NCBI GenBank assembly: GCA_014925825.1
Contig: JACGCK010000071.1
Span: forward strand, 124,001-188,000
DNA: 64,000 nucleotides
Direction of reading: 5' to 3'
Source of the DNA: Pholiota molesta
Taxonomy: Eukaryota; Basidiomycota; Agaricomycetes; Agaricales; Strophariaceae
This document shows positions 1-10,000 of this stretch, in pieces. Below the pieces are notes generated by a model. It worked only from the letters and a program-made list of their open reading frames with translations. It ran no database searches and was not told the DNA's origin. A program made the position numbers and the translations under genes. Position 1 is the stretch's first letter, and each line of letters starts with the position of its first letter.

Positions 1-704
1 CGTCTATCCCTTTGACTCATAATGAAGATGGTGAGTGATCAATTGAGAAATGTGGAAAGCTTATTTATGCATCGCCTCCCGTAGTACAAGCACCCACAGG
101 TTATTTTAATCCGCCAAAGCACTCGGCGCGCACACCTTCTGTCATTCATCAAACCTACTCGCGGGAATGCGAAGAGCCCGAGAGCGTAACGGCATGTGGG
201 AGCTATTCTCATTTCTTAGCTAAAGTAAAGGAGCACGGTATCGACGACGAAGGTTTCTTCGAAGCGTCCTCGCACGCGGACTGCGAGCCACATCTAGTGA
301 GTATCAACCTTAATTCCCTCAATCCCTCTGAGTCAATGTACGACGTTGATCGCCGTGTATAGCCATCGCGCTTTTCGACAAGCACAGCGTCTACGTCTGC
401 CTTTCTCGCCCTTCGCACGCTGCCTACCATGTCTCCAATAATAGGCCGTATTGCACGTCGTCCGACGGTGATTGCGCCTGCTGCGAGTCATGATCGCGTA
501 TCCATGAAGGCACGCGTCAGCGATCGCATCGTTTCATTTACAGATAAGGGCCTCCGATATTCGAGCTACCTTAGACCGGGCTCTATGCGTTTATCTAAAG
601 TATTTCGGGGCTCTTGGTTGAAACGCTCTGTCAATGAGGATGATGGGAGATGGGTGCTTGTCGAGGTTCAATCTGTCGTGATAGACAGAATACTAGATGA
701 TTAG
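1..704 (+). CDS. 3' part of a hypothetical protein gene (5' end outside window)
   Basis: A spliced reading frame runs in from the left edge. It reads an exon fragment up to about position 31 (GATG then gtgagtg), a second exon from about 89 (cccgtag acceptor) to about 294 (donor gtgagtatc), and a last exon from about 361 (gtgtatag acceptor) to the TAG at 702-704. The frame stays open through both junctions and gives a basic, Ser/Arg-rich C-terminus (LPTMSPIIGRIARRP..., ending DRILDD). I recognise no domain. An internal ATG at 429 could be mistaken for a start, but the upstream spliced frame is the better model. Function unknown. Confidence 0.5.
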
Positions 705-1715
705 TTTTTTTATATAACAGAGCGCAGGCATAATCATTCCATCTTTTATTCTTGAACTGGTACTTTGGCGCCCGTCGTCGCCATGTTCGAAAGTTCAATT
801 GCGGCCGACGTGCCACTAGAGTATGACCTAATACAGATTATGTCACCATCATACGCGTTTCGACCAGCCAACTGTCCGAGTCTCCCCTCCTTGCTCCCTC
901 CCTCATCATGATCCAACTGAACACCACGGCATACCATGGTTCACCGATACCCACCACCTGTCCTATATACGAACTGACGTACCGGACGCATTTATATGGG
1001 GTAAGCCCACTGGACAGGACAGTAACGGCCGAATTGAAACTTGAAAGCCTAGTTGAAAGATCCCATATACAGCAACGCGAAAACGGCGCATCAAACTCGA
1101 CTAGGAAGGTTGGTCCCTACATGGAGGTTTTCCAATATGCATACCCTGTGGTAAAATAGGTCAGTTTTGACAGCATATATTTGTTAATTGTTATGAATCT
1201 CGTCAACTCAATGGCAGTCATAGCATTTGTTTTCTCCAGGATGACACGCCCCAATTATCAGGCACCCTAGTTAATATTGTCCTTGTTGGGAAATGAGGCC
1301 ATATCGATTGACTGAAACGTCCAATGCGCTCAGCTTAGGAATCGGCATCGTCGCTGTGAGCGCTTGACTGATGTAATTCTAAGTTGACTGCGCCGTCGGA
1401 CATCGCTCAAGACAGACTATTAAGTGGATTTCCCAAGAAGGGTTGATTAAAAAGAGTTGTGAGCGGATCTACATCCATCCTTTAGGTTTGGAACGACTTA
1501 CAGCAGCCAAGGTTACCGCAGCCAAGGTTCAGTGAACAATCCACAAAGAGAGGCTCGTCGGGTCCGCCAAATATTACACAGCCTTGTGGGGGAAAATGAA
1601 CGTTTTGCGTGGATCGCACGTATAAAATACAGCAGGGTCTCGTCAAAGGTTCGATGCCATGTCTCGTTACTTCCCACTGACTCTCTAAATAATTGCACTC
1701 CTTTCCGACCGCCAC
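705..1715. other. intergenic, nothing recognised
   Basis: About 1 kb without a supported gene. Small open frames (for example 908-1159 +) show no domain, no splice support and no convincing composition. The last 200 bases should hold the promoter of the membrane-protein gene that starts at 1716. Confidence 0.4.
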
Positions 1716-4410
1716 ATGTCTAACTTGTCTATTTCTGATGCTAGCAATTGCTTTACCGCCCAAACTATCCCCGAATTATTTGGAAATAACGTCTTGAATC
1801 CAGATATTGGTGGCGTTGCAGTTGCGATATCAAGTATGACATTATCCAGCTCAATGGTTGATCATATAAACTGATTATTCCAACAGATATCGTGATTAAT
1901 CTGACGCTGCGTAGGTTTTCAAACTATCTCAAACTTGTTTTCAAGGCTTAACCACATTTTCAGCAATTTTGCTTCGCTGGGGAAATGACTCTGACGTTCA
2001 AACCACTATCCTTATGCTTCTCACTCAAATATACCCTATCTTACTGGCAACAATGACGAGCATAAACACGGCTAACTTGAGCTTGTTCGATGCCCACTTT
2101 GCGATCGCTGCAACTACATCCCCTGTTTCCATCTACCTGGTCTATTCTTCCTTCCGAGACCTGATCGGCCTTCCAAACCGTCTCTTTGTGAAGCTATCCC
2201 AAGGAAAGAGGATGATACGTTTTCTGGGCCTTACTCTTCCAATATTATGGATTAGCCTCAATATCTTGATATCGTTCTCTCCTCGTGCATTCAGAAACAG
2301 CCCGCAAAATTGTCAAAAGATGTCCGTCTCGGACTGGATTCAATACCAAGCCCTGTCCAACTTTATCGGCATCTTGGACATCATGGGCCAAAGGGATCTG
2401 TGGAACGATTTGCAAGGAAGAGGAGGTTTAGGCGTCCTATCTCTCATTACTATGTGGATATGGGGCATATACATGATACATCATCGTTACGACATTTACG
2501 ATGAGGTGCGCTTTCGGCGACAGGAACAAATCGAGCGACAGAAGGCATCAATGCAAACGGTCGTTCACGATCAAAAGCTGGGCGCCAGAATTTTTATCTA
2601 TATAAAACACAGCCTTCTATTTCCGCTATTCAATTTTTTCATTTCGTCTTGGTAAATTTCCGATATCTATTTTCTCCGGATATGGGCGCTTATGAAATTT
2701 ATTTATGTAGGTTCGTTATCACCTCTTCACACCCGTGGGTGATCTTCGCCATCATAACCTTTTTGCACTGGAGTTGGATCCTTGGACTTCAGAAAGGCAT
2801 GATAATTGAGCGATATCAACTTTCTTATGGTCAGGTACGTCCTGTTCGAATTATTTATTTAAGATAAAAATCGATTACTTACTCGATGGTTTCCGGTACC
2901 AGATCATGTCAATATTTTCCATCTTCCCACCACTCTTGTCTGTTGCCCAATTGGTCCATAACCGCGGCTCGGAATTTTCTGCGTTTATCCGAAATTTATG
3001 GCCGTCGTTAGCAGAAGGCCTCCGATTCCTCATCACTAAATCTCCGAATCCTTGGATTCACTACTGGGAAAGTGATAAACAGCGAAAAGAGGTCCGCAAG
3101 AGAAGCTCGGCTTTCGTTTTCGAACGACATTGGTTAATGGGTACTTATAAATAATCTTCGAGTTCTCAATCGATTCCCAACAATGCTCTTCATCAATAGT
3201 GTCCCTGATCTGGATAGTGACGACGACAGCTGATGTCTTCTGGATTATCGCTTGTGAGACTCATCATTTTTAAAGACGATGGGAAGTCTGACCTAAATAT
3301 CAATCCTCTTATGCGTATAGACGTGGAAGCCGGCTCACGGCCCACTTCACGTACACCTGTGAACGATCCCCATAAGGCATGGAAGCCCTTCTCCGTGCTC
3401 AGTGCGTGAGCCCCTCACTCTGACATGCAACGTGTTTGCAACTGAAATTTCAACAAAGTGTATATTTATGGGTACTGTTTATGCTACGTCAACATTTTGT
3501 TTTGGTCGTTGTTCTATCATGGAGCAGGGTCCGATATTCCTGCCCCGTCACTGTGGCCCATTCCATCAATTCGCAAATCTTCGAGTTGGTTTAATGAGCG
3601 CCGAAAGCGACATTTGCTGCGAATTATGCGTGTCGTACTTGCTCCTGTGGCATTTGTAACATGTGCAGGTCCACTTTTTGCGCCATTTGCCGCACTCCCC
3701 TTAGCTCAGCAGGTATACTTCTAATACTCTACGAAACCCTTCAGAAATCACTAATAAAATTCTAAGTGGCAATGGACACATGCATGCGATTCGTTTACAG
3801 GGGAAGTGGAATTGCGAGGGATCACTAATCCCTTACAGACACCCATCGCCCATTTCTATTATCCTGCTAACGGGACTGACGTTGGGCAACCCTTGCAGCT
3901 TGAATACGCTTTGGTCGGCAATTCTACCGAAGCCGGAATTTTTCAAAATTTCATTTACAATGGCCTTCCAACCTAACTTCAACGCCATTACCAGACGTCT
4001 CTAGTATCTCATATAATCTCGCTGATCTTACGTTTTCAGTGTACTGTCGGCATACACCCTCATCCACAGTCCCTTGCGCGACTGGGAACTATACCACGTC
4101 GCCCTATCTATCCTTTATAATTCGTGACTCGGATACAGGGGGAGAAACACGCCTCCGAGCCCAAGACAAGGAATGGGAGTTCTCTAATGACGCCCCAAGC
4201 TTTATTTTAAGGTTCCAGGATTCTGGTGGTCATTTGAGCAATGTCAATATTCAATCGGCGGTTACCAAACGAAGTCATTGCGAAACCCTCAAAATCTGTG
4301 TTTCTTCTAGAAACCCGGATTTCGCCACGCTGGTACCTCTTGGTATCATTCTCATGACTCAAGACGTTTATTCGCAATACTGTCTCCTACCTCGGCTGTA
4401 TTCCATTTAA
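1716..4410 (+). CDS. multi-exon polytopic membrane protein, hypothetical
   Basis: The frame starts at ATG 1716 (MSNLSISDASNCF) and can be followed through about nine exons: 1716-1833, 1887-1910, 1964-2651, 2711-2834, 2903-3140, 3200-3253, 3321-3401, 3459-3712 and 3767 onward, all with GT-AG introns and matching phases. The N-terminal half has several hydrophobic segments (VAVAISNIVINLTLPILL, WVIFAIITFLHW, and others) separated by basic loops. The C-terminal part is a soluble domain with Cys and N-glycosylation-like sites (GNST, NLTS). Near 3968-3974 the frame hits TAA, but the adjacent frame continues (NLTSTPLPDVSS...) to the TAA at 4408-4410, so one base seems to be missing or the end is broken. 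This looks like a fungal-specific membrane protein of unknown role; the fold and topology are inferred only from hydrophobicity. Confidence 0.6.
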
Positions 4411-4924
4411 GTAGCACTTGAATTGGGGTTGTTTTAAATTATACTTGTAGCAATAATTTCTGTAGGTCAATTACGAAGTCCGTAGGATAATTAGTAGTAG
4501 TGTTGGTATATTATATTCAGTAGTAGTGCGCTTTAAACATAACGTTCACGTTTTATCTTAGTCTGGGCCGTGTTCTTTTGGGTTCAGGATTCTGACGGAA
4601 GTTGCCGAATTGCATGACATGCAATGACACTACGATCCTTGGTTGATCCTTGGTTTGACATTGTTCGCTCCTGCCATCTTCTCACAACGACCCAGCTCCC
4701 CTTGCGCTTTGATCACTTTTCGCTTGCTAATAAGAAGGGTATGCGGAGCAGAATGGATGTGCTGAAGCAGTGAGCGGAATAATAGACGCGGAAGCGAGTA
4801 ATTGAGGGTGCGCTACTAATATTTTGCAATGAATGGGCACGTATTTATGGTGACTTTGAATACCTTAGCAAGAATGGTTGACGTGATGACGCAAAAGACC
4901 TATTTAGGTCTTGATTGGGTCTTG
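4411..4924. other. AT-rich intergenic, nothing recognised
   Basis: No open frame with support. It carries the 3' flank of the membrane-protein gene and ends at the retrotransposon target site. Before the insertion it was continuous with the DNA now at 11457, so it probably belongs to the upstream region of the HET-domain gene. Confidence 0.4.
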
Positions 4925-4929
4925 GGAAC

Positions 4930-5123
4930 TGTTACGACTACAGCCCACATACGCCCACATACATACATACATGTCTGCCACCTTCCTCTTACATCCCGAT
5001 CGTTCCTCGATCATCATATATAGGTGACTCCCTTACGATAGGTTAGCCACCTTTCACCTTGTTTCTTACTCCTACAATATATCCGATTCCTCCTCCTCTC
5101 TCTCTCGGAGTCATCTCCTAACA
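4930..5123 (+). repeat. 5' LTR (194 bp)
   Basis: It begins TGTTACGACTAC and ends CTCCTAACA, so it has the TG...CA ends of LTRs. It is identical base for base to 11258-11451. It includes a short CATA microsatellite, a TATA-like TATATAG at 5017-5023 and a pyrimidine-rich 3' part. The predicted transcript start is about 5049, 32 bp after the TATA box. Confidence 0.95.
5017..5059 (+). promoter_or_regulatory. predicted LTR promoter and self-primer segment
   Basis: TATATAG lies at 5017-5023 and ACCTTTCACCT at 5049-5059. The spacing fits a TATA box and its start site. The 11-mer is the exact complement of the site at 5126-5136 after the LTR, as in Tf1/sushi elements, where the first 11 nucleotides of the RNA serve as primer. 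The start site is inferred, not shown. Confidence 0.6.
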
Positions 5124-5125
5124 TT

Positions 5126-5136
5126 AGGTGAAAGGT
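5126..5136 (+). other. primer binding site, predicted self-primed
   Basis: AGGTGAAAGGT lies two bases after the 5' LTR end. It pairs over all 11 bases with ACCTTTCACCT at 5049-5059 and pairing stops on both sides. The site lacks the TGG start typical of tRNA-primed elements. In Tf1-type elements a primer of this length, made from the 5' end of the transcript, starts minus-strand synthesis. Confidence 0.65.
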
Positions 5137-5770
5137 ACCACACTTTAAACCTACCGAACCCTCTCCTCTCCTCCTAAATAATCGAACCCCTCAACGTTCT
5201 CCTCTCACCAAAAAACCGAACCCGCGACCCGCCTAGCACAAAACAACCCCGCCCTTACCGAAATCACCCCAAACCCTAACCAAATCACCCCGCCTTTTCA
5301 AAACAACCCCGCCCTTACCGAAATCACCCCGCCTTTTCCATTTCTGCTTTTTTCTCAAAACACAGAACCCGCCCCTTTTCATTTTGCATTTAAAGTTGCC
5401 CATCATTCGTCTATACAATCATAAACTATCCCGTTTCATTCATCGACGCCTCAAACGAATTTACGACCCTATTAAGCATCGGGCCTACCCACCGTCAGCC
5501 ACACCCCCTACAATCTTGACAATCCCTCGATTACCTCCTGTGTCCATTACTACTATTCCTTTAGGTTTAACAAACGCCCCCGCCGTTTTAGATCTGCAAA
5601 CTATCCACATCTGGGCCAACTTCTTCATTCAATTACCTTACGTCGACAACATACTTCAGCGCGACAGACTCGTTTAGGTTCAATCTCTCAGTGTTTACAA
5701 CTACAATCACATACACTTCTATTCCTCATCTAGCCTTCTTTTCATTTCATTCCTATTCCATTTGTCTACC
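5137..5770 (+). other. retrotransposon 5' leader with a 60-bp-period repeat
   Basis: Untranslated leader between primer site and gag, rich in C and poor in G on this strand. A 31-base segment beginning AAAACAACCCCGCCCTTACC occurs at 5240 and again at 5300, a period of 60 bp, with partial further echoes. There is no ATG-initiated ORF of note before gag. A packaging or translation role is possible but not shown. Confidence 0.6.
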
Positions 5771-7036
5771 ATGCCGCGCGAAGTACGCTCTTCCACGCGA
5801 CCCCCTCCTATTCATGACGAAAATGTGTTCGCAGAACTGGCCGAGGAACAGCTGAATGACGAAGAACCAGTCGAGGCTCAGGGACGAGGACACTCTCACA
5901 CTCCGGAGAGGATGCTACTTCAACGCGACATTCCCCCGCATGTCTCCCCCACGTCTGGTACGAATACGCGAGGACGAGCGCCGAGACGTGAGGAGCTGTC
6001 AGCCGCGGAGAAGATGTTCGAGCGTGTTATGATAACAACTCAGCGACTCATAGCCGACCAAAACGACAATTTCTTTCGTTTCCTCGAACACCGCCCACCA
6101 GCAGCACCAGCAGCGCCGAAGATACGAATGGCGGACCCAGAGCCCTTCGACGGAAAGGCCAAAAATATTGAGTCCTTCATTAATTCCTGTGTCAACATCT
6201 TCGATGCGCAACCGAGTCAATTTACGGACAACGCTGCCAGATGCCGGTTCGCCCTGGGCTTCATGAAAGGCGACAGCGCTATCCGCTGGCGTGATCTTTT
6301 GTTCAAAGAGCTCAAGGAGGGGATGTATGTCTTCTCTACCTGGGACGAGTTCGAACAGCGCTTGCGAACGAACTTTGGGGACCCGTTACGATCAGCCGAA
6401 GCCCAGCGCCAGATCAGCAGAATCAAACAGGGCTCGCGAACCGCGCAAGAATTCTTCATCGACTTCGAAAACCTCCGCGCTGAGTCTGGTTTCAATGACG
6501 CGGGTGTTGTCTTTGCGCTCAAAAACGCGTTACGTCCTGCCGTTCGTGATGAGGCTTCCCGCAGGTTACCCACCCCGCTGAATGGATTACCAGCATCCTA
6601 CGAGTTTTGGAAAACAGTGGTTTTGCAGGTCGACCACGATCTGCGCGCAAACGCAGCCGATAACGCGTTCTTTACTGGCGACCCGTACGGACCGCGTCGG
6701 TATACCCCAGGATATGCGCCTCGTAACACAGGGAGTAGTTCGACAACAGCCCCAACAGCGACGTCCACCAACAATGCTCCCGCTGCGACCACGACGACTA
6801 CAACGAACACGACATCCCGGGCGGCAAATCAAGTAGCGCGAGCGCTGCGCTGCTGGAACTGCGGCGGAACAGGCCACATCTCAAAGGATTGCAAGACCGA
6901 GCGAAAGGAACGAACGCGCGCTGTGCTGGAAGGGATGGACAACGTGGAGCTGTTGATGGAAAATATTCGCCACATGATAGAGGAAGCGAATGACGACGGA
7001 AGTACCGGGACGACAGTGAGGTCTTTACTCGTCTGA
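5771..7036 (+). CDS. gag: Gag polyprotein (capsid-nucleocapsid)
   Basis: The start is ATG at 5771 (MPREVRSSTRPP), giving about 421 residues. The open frame extends three codons upstream but without an ATG. The N-terminal third is acidic and Pro-rich. The central part (roughly residues 120-290: PEPFDGKAKNIESFINSC, AIRWRDLLF, FGDPLRSAEAQRQI) matches the retrotransposon Gag capsid domain. A Thr/Ala-rich linker of about 40 residues follows, then one CCHC zinc knuckle near residue 360 (CWNCGGTGHISKDC). Gag packages the element RNA in cytoplasmic virus-like particles. It ends with TGA at 7034-7036 and overlaps the open pol frame by 17 bases. Confidence 0.93.
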   Translation: MPREVRSSTRPPPIHDENVFAELAEEQLNDEEPVEAQGRGHSHTPERMLLQRDIPPHVSPTSGTNTRGRAPRREELSAAEKMFERVMITTQRLIADQNDNFFRFLEHRPPAAPAAPKIRMADPEPFDGKAKNIESFINSCVNIFDAQPSQFTDNAARCRFALGFMKGDSAIRWRDLLFKELKEGMYVFSTWDEFEQRLRTNFGDPLRSAEAQRQISRIKQGSRTAQEFFIDFENLRAESGFNDAGVVFALKNALRPAVRDEASRRLPTPLNGLPASYEFWKTVVLQVDHDLRANAADNAFFTGDPYGPRRYTPGYAPRNTGSSSTTAPTATSTNNAPAATTTTTTNTTSRAANQVARALRCWNCGGTGHISKDCKTERKERTRAVLEGMDNVELLMENIRHMIEEANDDGSTGTTVRSLLV

Positions 7037-10000
7037 CAACGGAACTCCCGCAGTTTTTTGTAGATGCCGACGAGTGACTGATGCGTCCTCGTCGCGTGCG
7101 CGCACTGTACCCAATATTGCCCTGAATATAGTGATACCTGAACGCGCAAAACTCGCATCGACTGCCTTAAGATCTTCCTGCGTCACAACAGAAGACGACA
7201 ATGTTCCAATACTCCAAACGCTCCTACCAACACCCAACAATGAACTTATGCTCGAAATTTCTAATTCTTTAGCTGATCCTCCTACGACGGTGGAACCGGC
7301 GACGACGTTAAAACGCCCTACAACGAAAACAAATGCGAAAACAGGTGCAGAAATCGTGCTAGACCGAGTACGGTCTCTATACCCAGATGTCAAGCGACTT
7401 CGGACGACGCTAGTTTCGTGGGCGCATCGAGGTCGAGAGCTAGAACTGACGGACGCGCTGATAAATTCTTTGTTATTCCTAGACTATGAACTCGCGCTTC
7501 AGGTAATACGACAGCTAAAGGAACCACGCGATAGAGTTCAATCGATTGGCTATGGCGAAATTCAAAACCGTTCCTTGGTGGTACCACTTGCGCTGACATC
7601 GACACACAATGACACCGAACTGCTAGTAGACACCGCTCTCGTCGACTGTGGTGCCGCGCGCATGGGTTATATGCACAAGGATTTCGTACAAAAGCACGGT
7701 CTGCTCACTACTGCTCTGCCGCATCCCATTGGAGTGTACAATGCCGATGGATCGTTGAACAAAGCTGGCGCAATTACTGATGTATGCAAACTACAAATGC
7801 GAGTCGGCGACCATGTCGAACATATGGTCTTCCGCGTCACAGACACTGGATCGTCAGAAGTAATCCTGGGACTAGGCTGGTTACGGTTTCACAACCCTCT
7901 CGTCGACTGGCACGCCGGCAATTTCGTATTCGTGCGCTGTCCTCCTTCTTGCGGAGCGCAATTCAACTCCTGGTCGAAAACGGCAGCGGCCATTTTATCA
8001 ACTGCACCTGGCGTTTCTATAGCATCTGAGGAATCTACCAGCGGCCATTCCTGCACTGAAAATGGACCTGACAGGGAACACATAAGGGCCGTGTACGACT
8101 GTGAATATGAAGAAGACGATATCGAAGCCGAGTGGTTCGACATTCTGACAAGCGAGCTCAAGGCCGACGACGAGTCACTGCTCTGCGTCGACATGAATAT
8201 GCGCGGTGAAGCTGCAGCTGCAGGCCAGACCGACCCTCGTGTCACTGAATATTTGCGAGAAACACAAGAGAACGCAACCGGAATAGATCGTTACCTTACG
8301 GAATTTGCACCGGTGTTCGCAAAAACTGAGTTTGATTGCTTACCTCCTCGTCGCCCTTGGGATCACGCCATTGAACTTAAGCCAGATGCAAAACCTATCG
8401 CGAGCAAAATTTATCCACTCTCACGCACCGAGCAAGACGAGCTAGACAAGTTTCTCGAAGAACATCTGGCTTCAGGTCGTATCCGAACGTCGAAATCACC
8501 CATTGCTTCCCCATTCTTCTTTGTCAAAAAAAAGGACGGTGCACTACGACCGGTACAAGACTACCGTCGACTCAATGACATGACAATCAAAAATCGCTAC
8601 CCACTGCCGTTGATTTCAGAGCTTATGGATAAATTGAAAGGCGCTAAACACTTCACGAAATTGGACATTCGGTGGGGATACAACAACGTGCGTCTTAAGG
8701 AAGGTGACGAGCACAAAGCGGCGTTCATAACAAATCGCGGACTATTTGAACCACTGGTGATGTTTTTTGGACTTACAAACTCGCCCGCAACCTTCCAGAA
8801 CATGATGAACGATTTGTTTCACGAACTGATTTTGACAGGTCATGTTATCATCTACATGGACGATATTCTCATCTTTACAGACGATCTAGCGACGCACCGC
8901 TTGTTGACACATCAGGTACTCGAAATACTGCGGAAGAACAACCTATGCCTAAAACCGGAGAAATGCGTGTTCGAGGCGGCCGAAGTTGAGTACTTGGGAG
9001 TTATCGTGTCTCACGGGCAGTTACGAATGGATCCCAAGAAAATCGAAGCGCTGACAGATTGGCCAAAGCCACGAAACAAAAAGGACGTGCAACAATTCTT
9101 GGGTTTCGTAAATTTCTATCGTCGGTTCATCCGTAACTTCGCACGACTGGCCGTACCTCTGAATCGTCTTTGTGGTATGGCTCCATGGTCATGGACGCCA
9201 ACGGAACAAAACGCGTTCGAAGCTCTGCGAGACGCCGGCGTCAGAGGTCCTGTACTGGCTTTGCCGCTCAACGACGCACCGTTCCGAGTCGAGGCTGACA
9301 GTTCAGGATTCGCAACTGGCGGCGTCCTTAGCCAGTTACAAGACGACGCTTGGCGCCCAGTCGCATTCTATTCAAAGTCCCTGAGTGATGTCGAAAGAAA
9401 CTACGATATTCACGACAGGGAACTGCTGTCCATAATGCGAGCTCTGGCAGAGTGGCGAAGATACCTCCACGGGGCCCCAAGCACGTTTGAAATATTCTCT
9501 GATCATCAGAATCTACAATACTTTATGACGAATCAAAAACTCAACCGATGCCAAGCTCGATGGGCGCTGGAACTGGCGGAATTCGATTTCAAGTTAGTCC
9601 ATAAACCTGGATCATCCATGGTCTGTGCAGACGCCCTCTCAAGACGCCCTGATTACAACAAAGGAGATGAAGACAACGCCGAGATTACTCTGTTAAAGCC
9701 TGAGTATATTCGGGCAATGGCTGTCAAATACACGTCAAGTCCACTTGTCGACGATATCCGTAAGGAGAGCACAATGGCTGAAATTGAATTCAATCGGCAC
9801 TCATCTGACGCGAACTGGACTTTCGCCGACGGCTTAGCATGTTGGTTTAACCGTATATTCGTACCGAATACAAGTAACCTTCGAGAGCGAGTTCTGAACG
9901 AATGTCACGACGCACTCACTGCGGGACACCCGGGACGAACGAAGACGGTGGAACTGATACTGCGAGACTTTTGGTGGCCCACGGTAACAAAAGACGCGCA

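Noticed and set aside
4970..4985. CATA repeats as telomeric or centromeric signal
   Set aside because: They are a short microsatellite inside the LTR and occur identically in both LTRs.
5124..5145. tRNA-type primer binding site for the retrotransposon
   Set aside because: The site does not begin with TGG and the 11-base match to the LTR itself is perfect.
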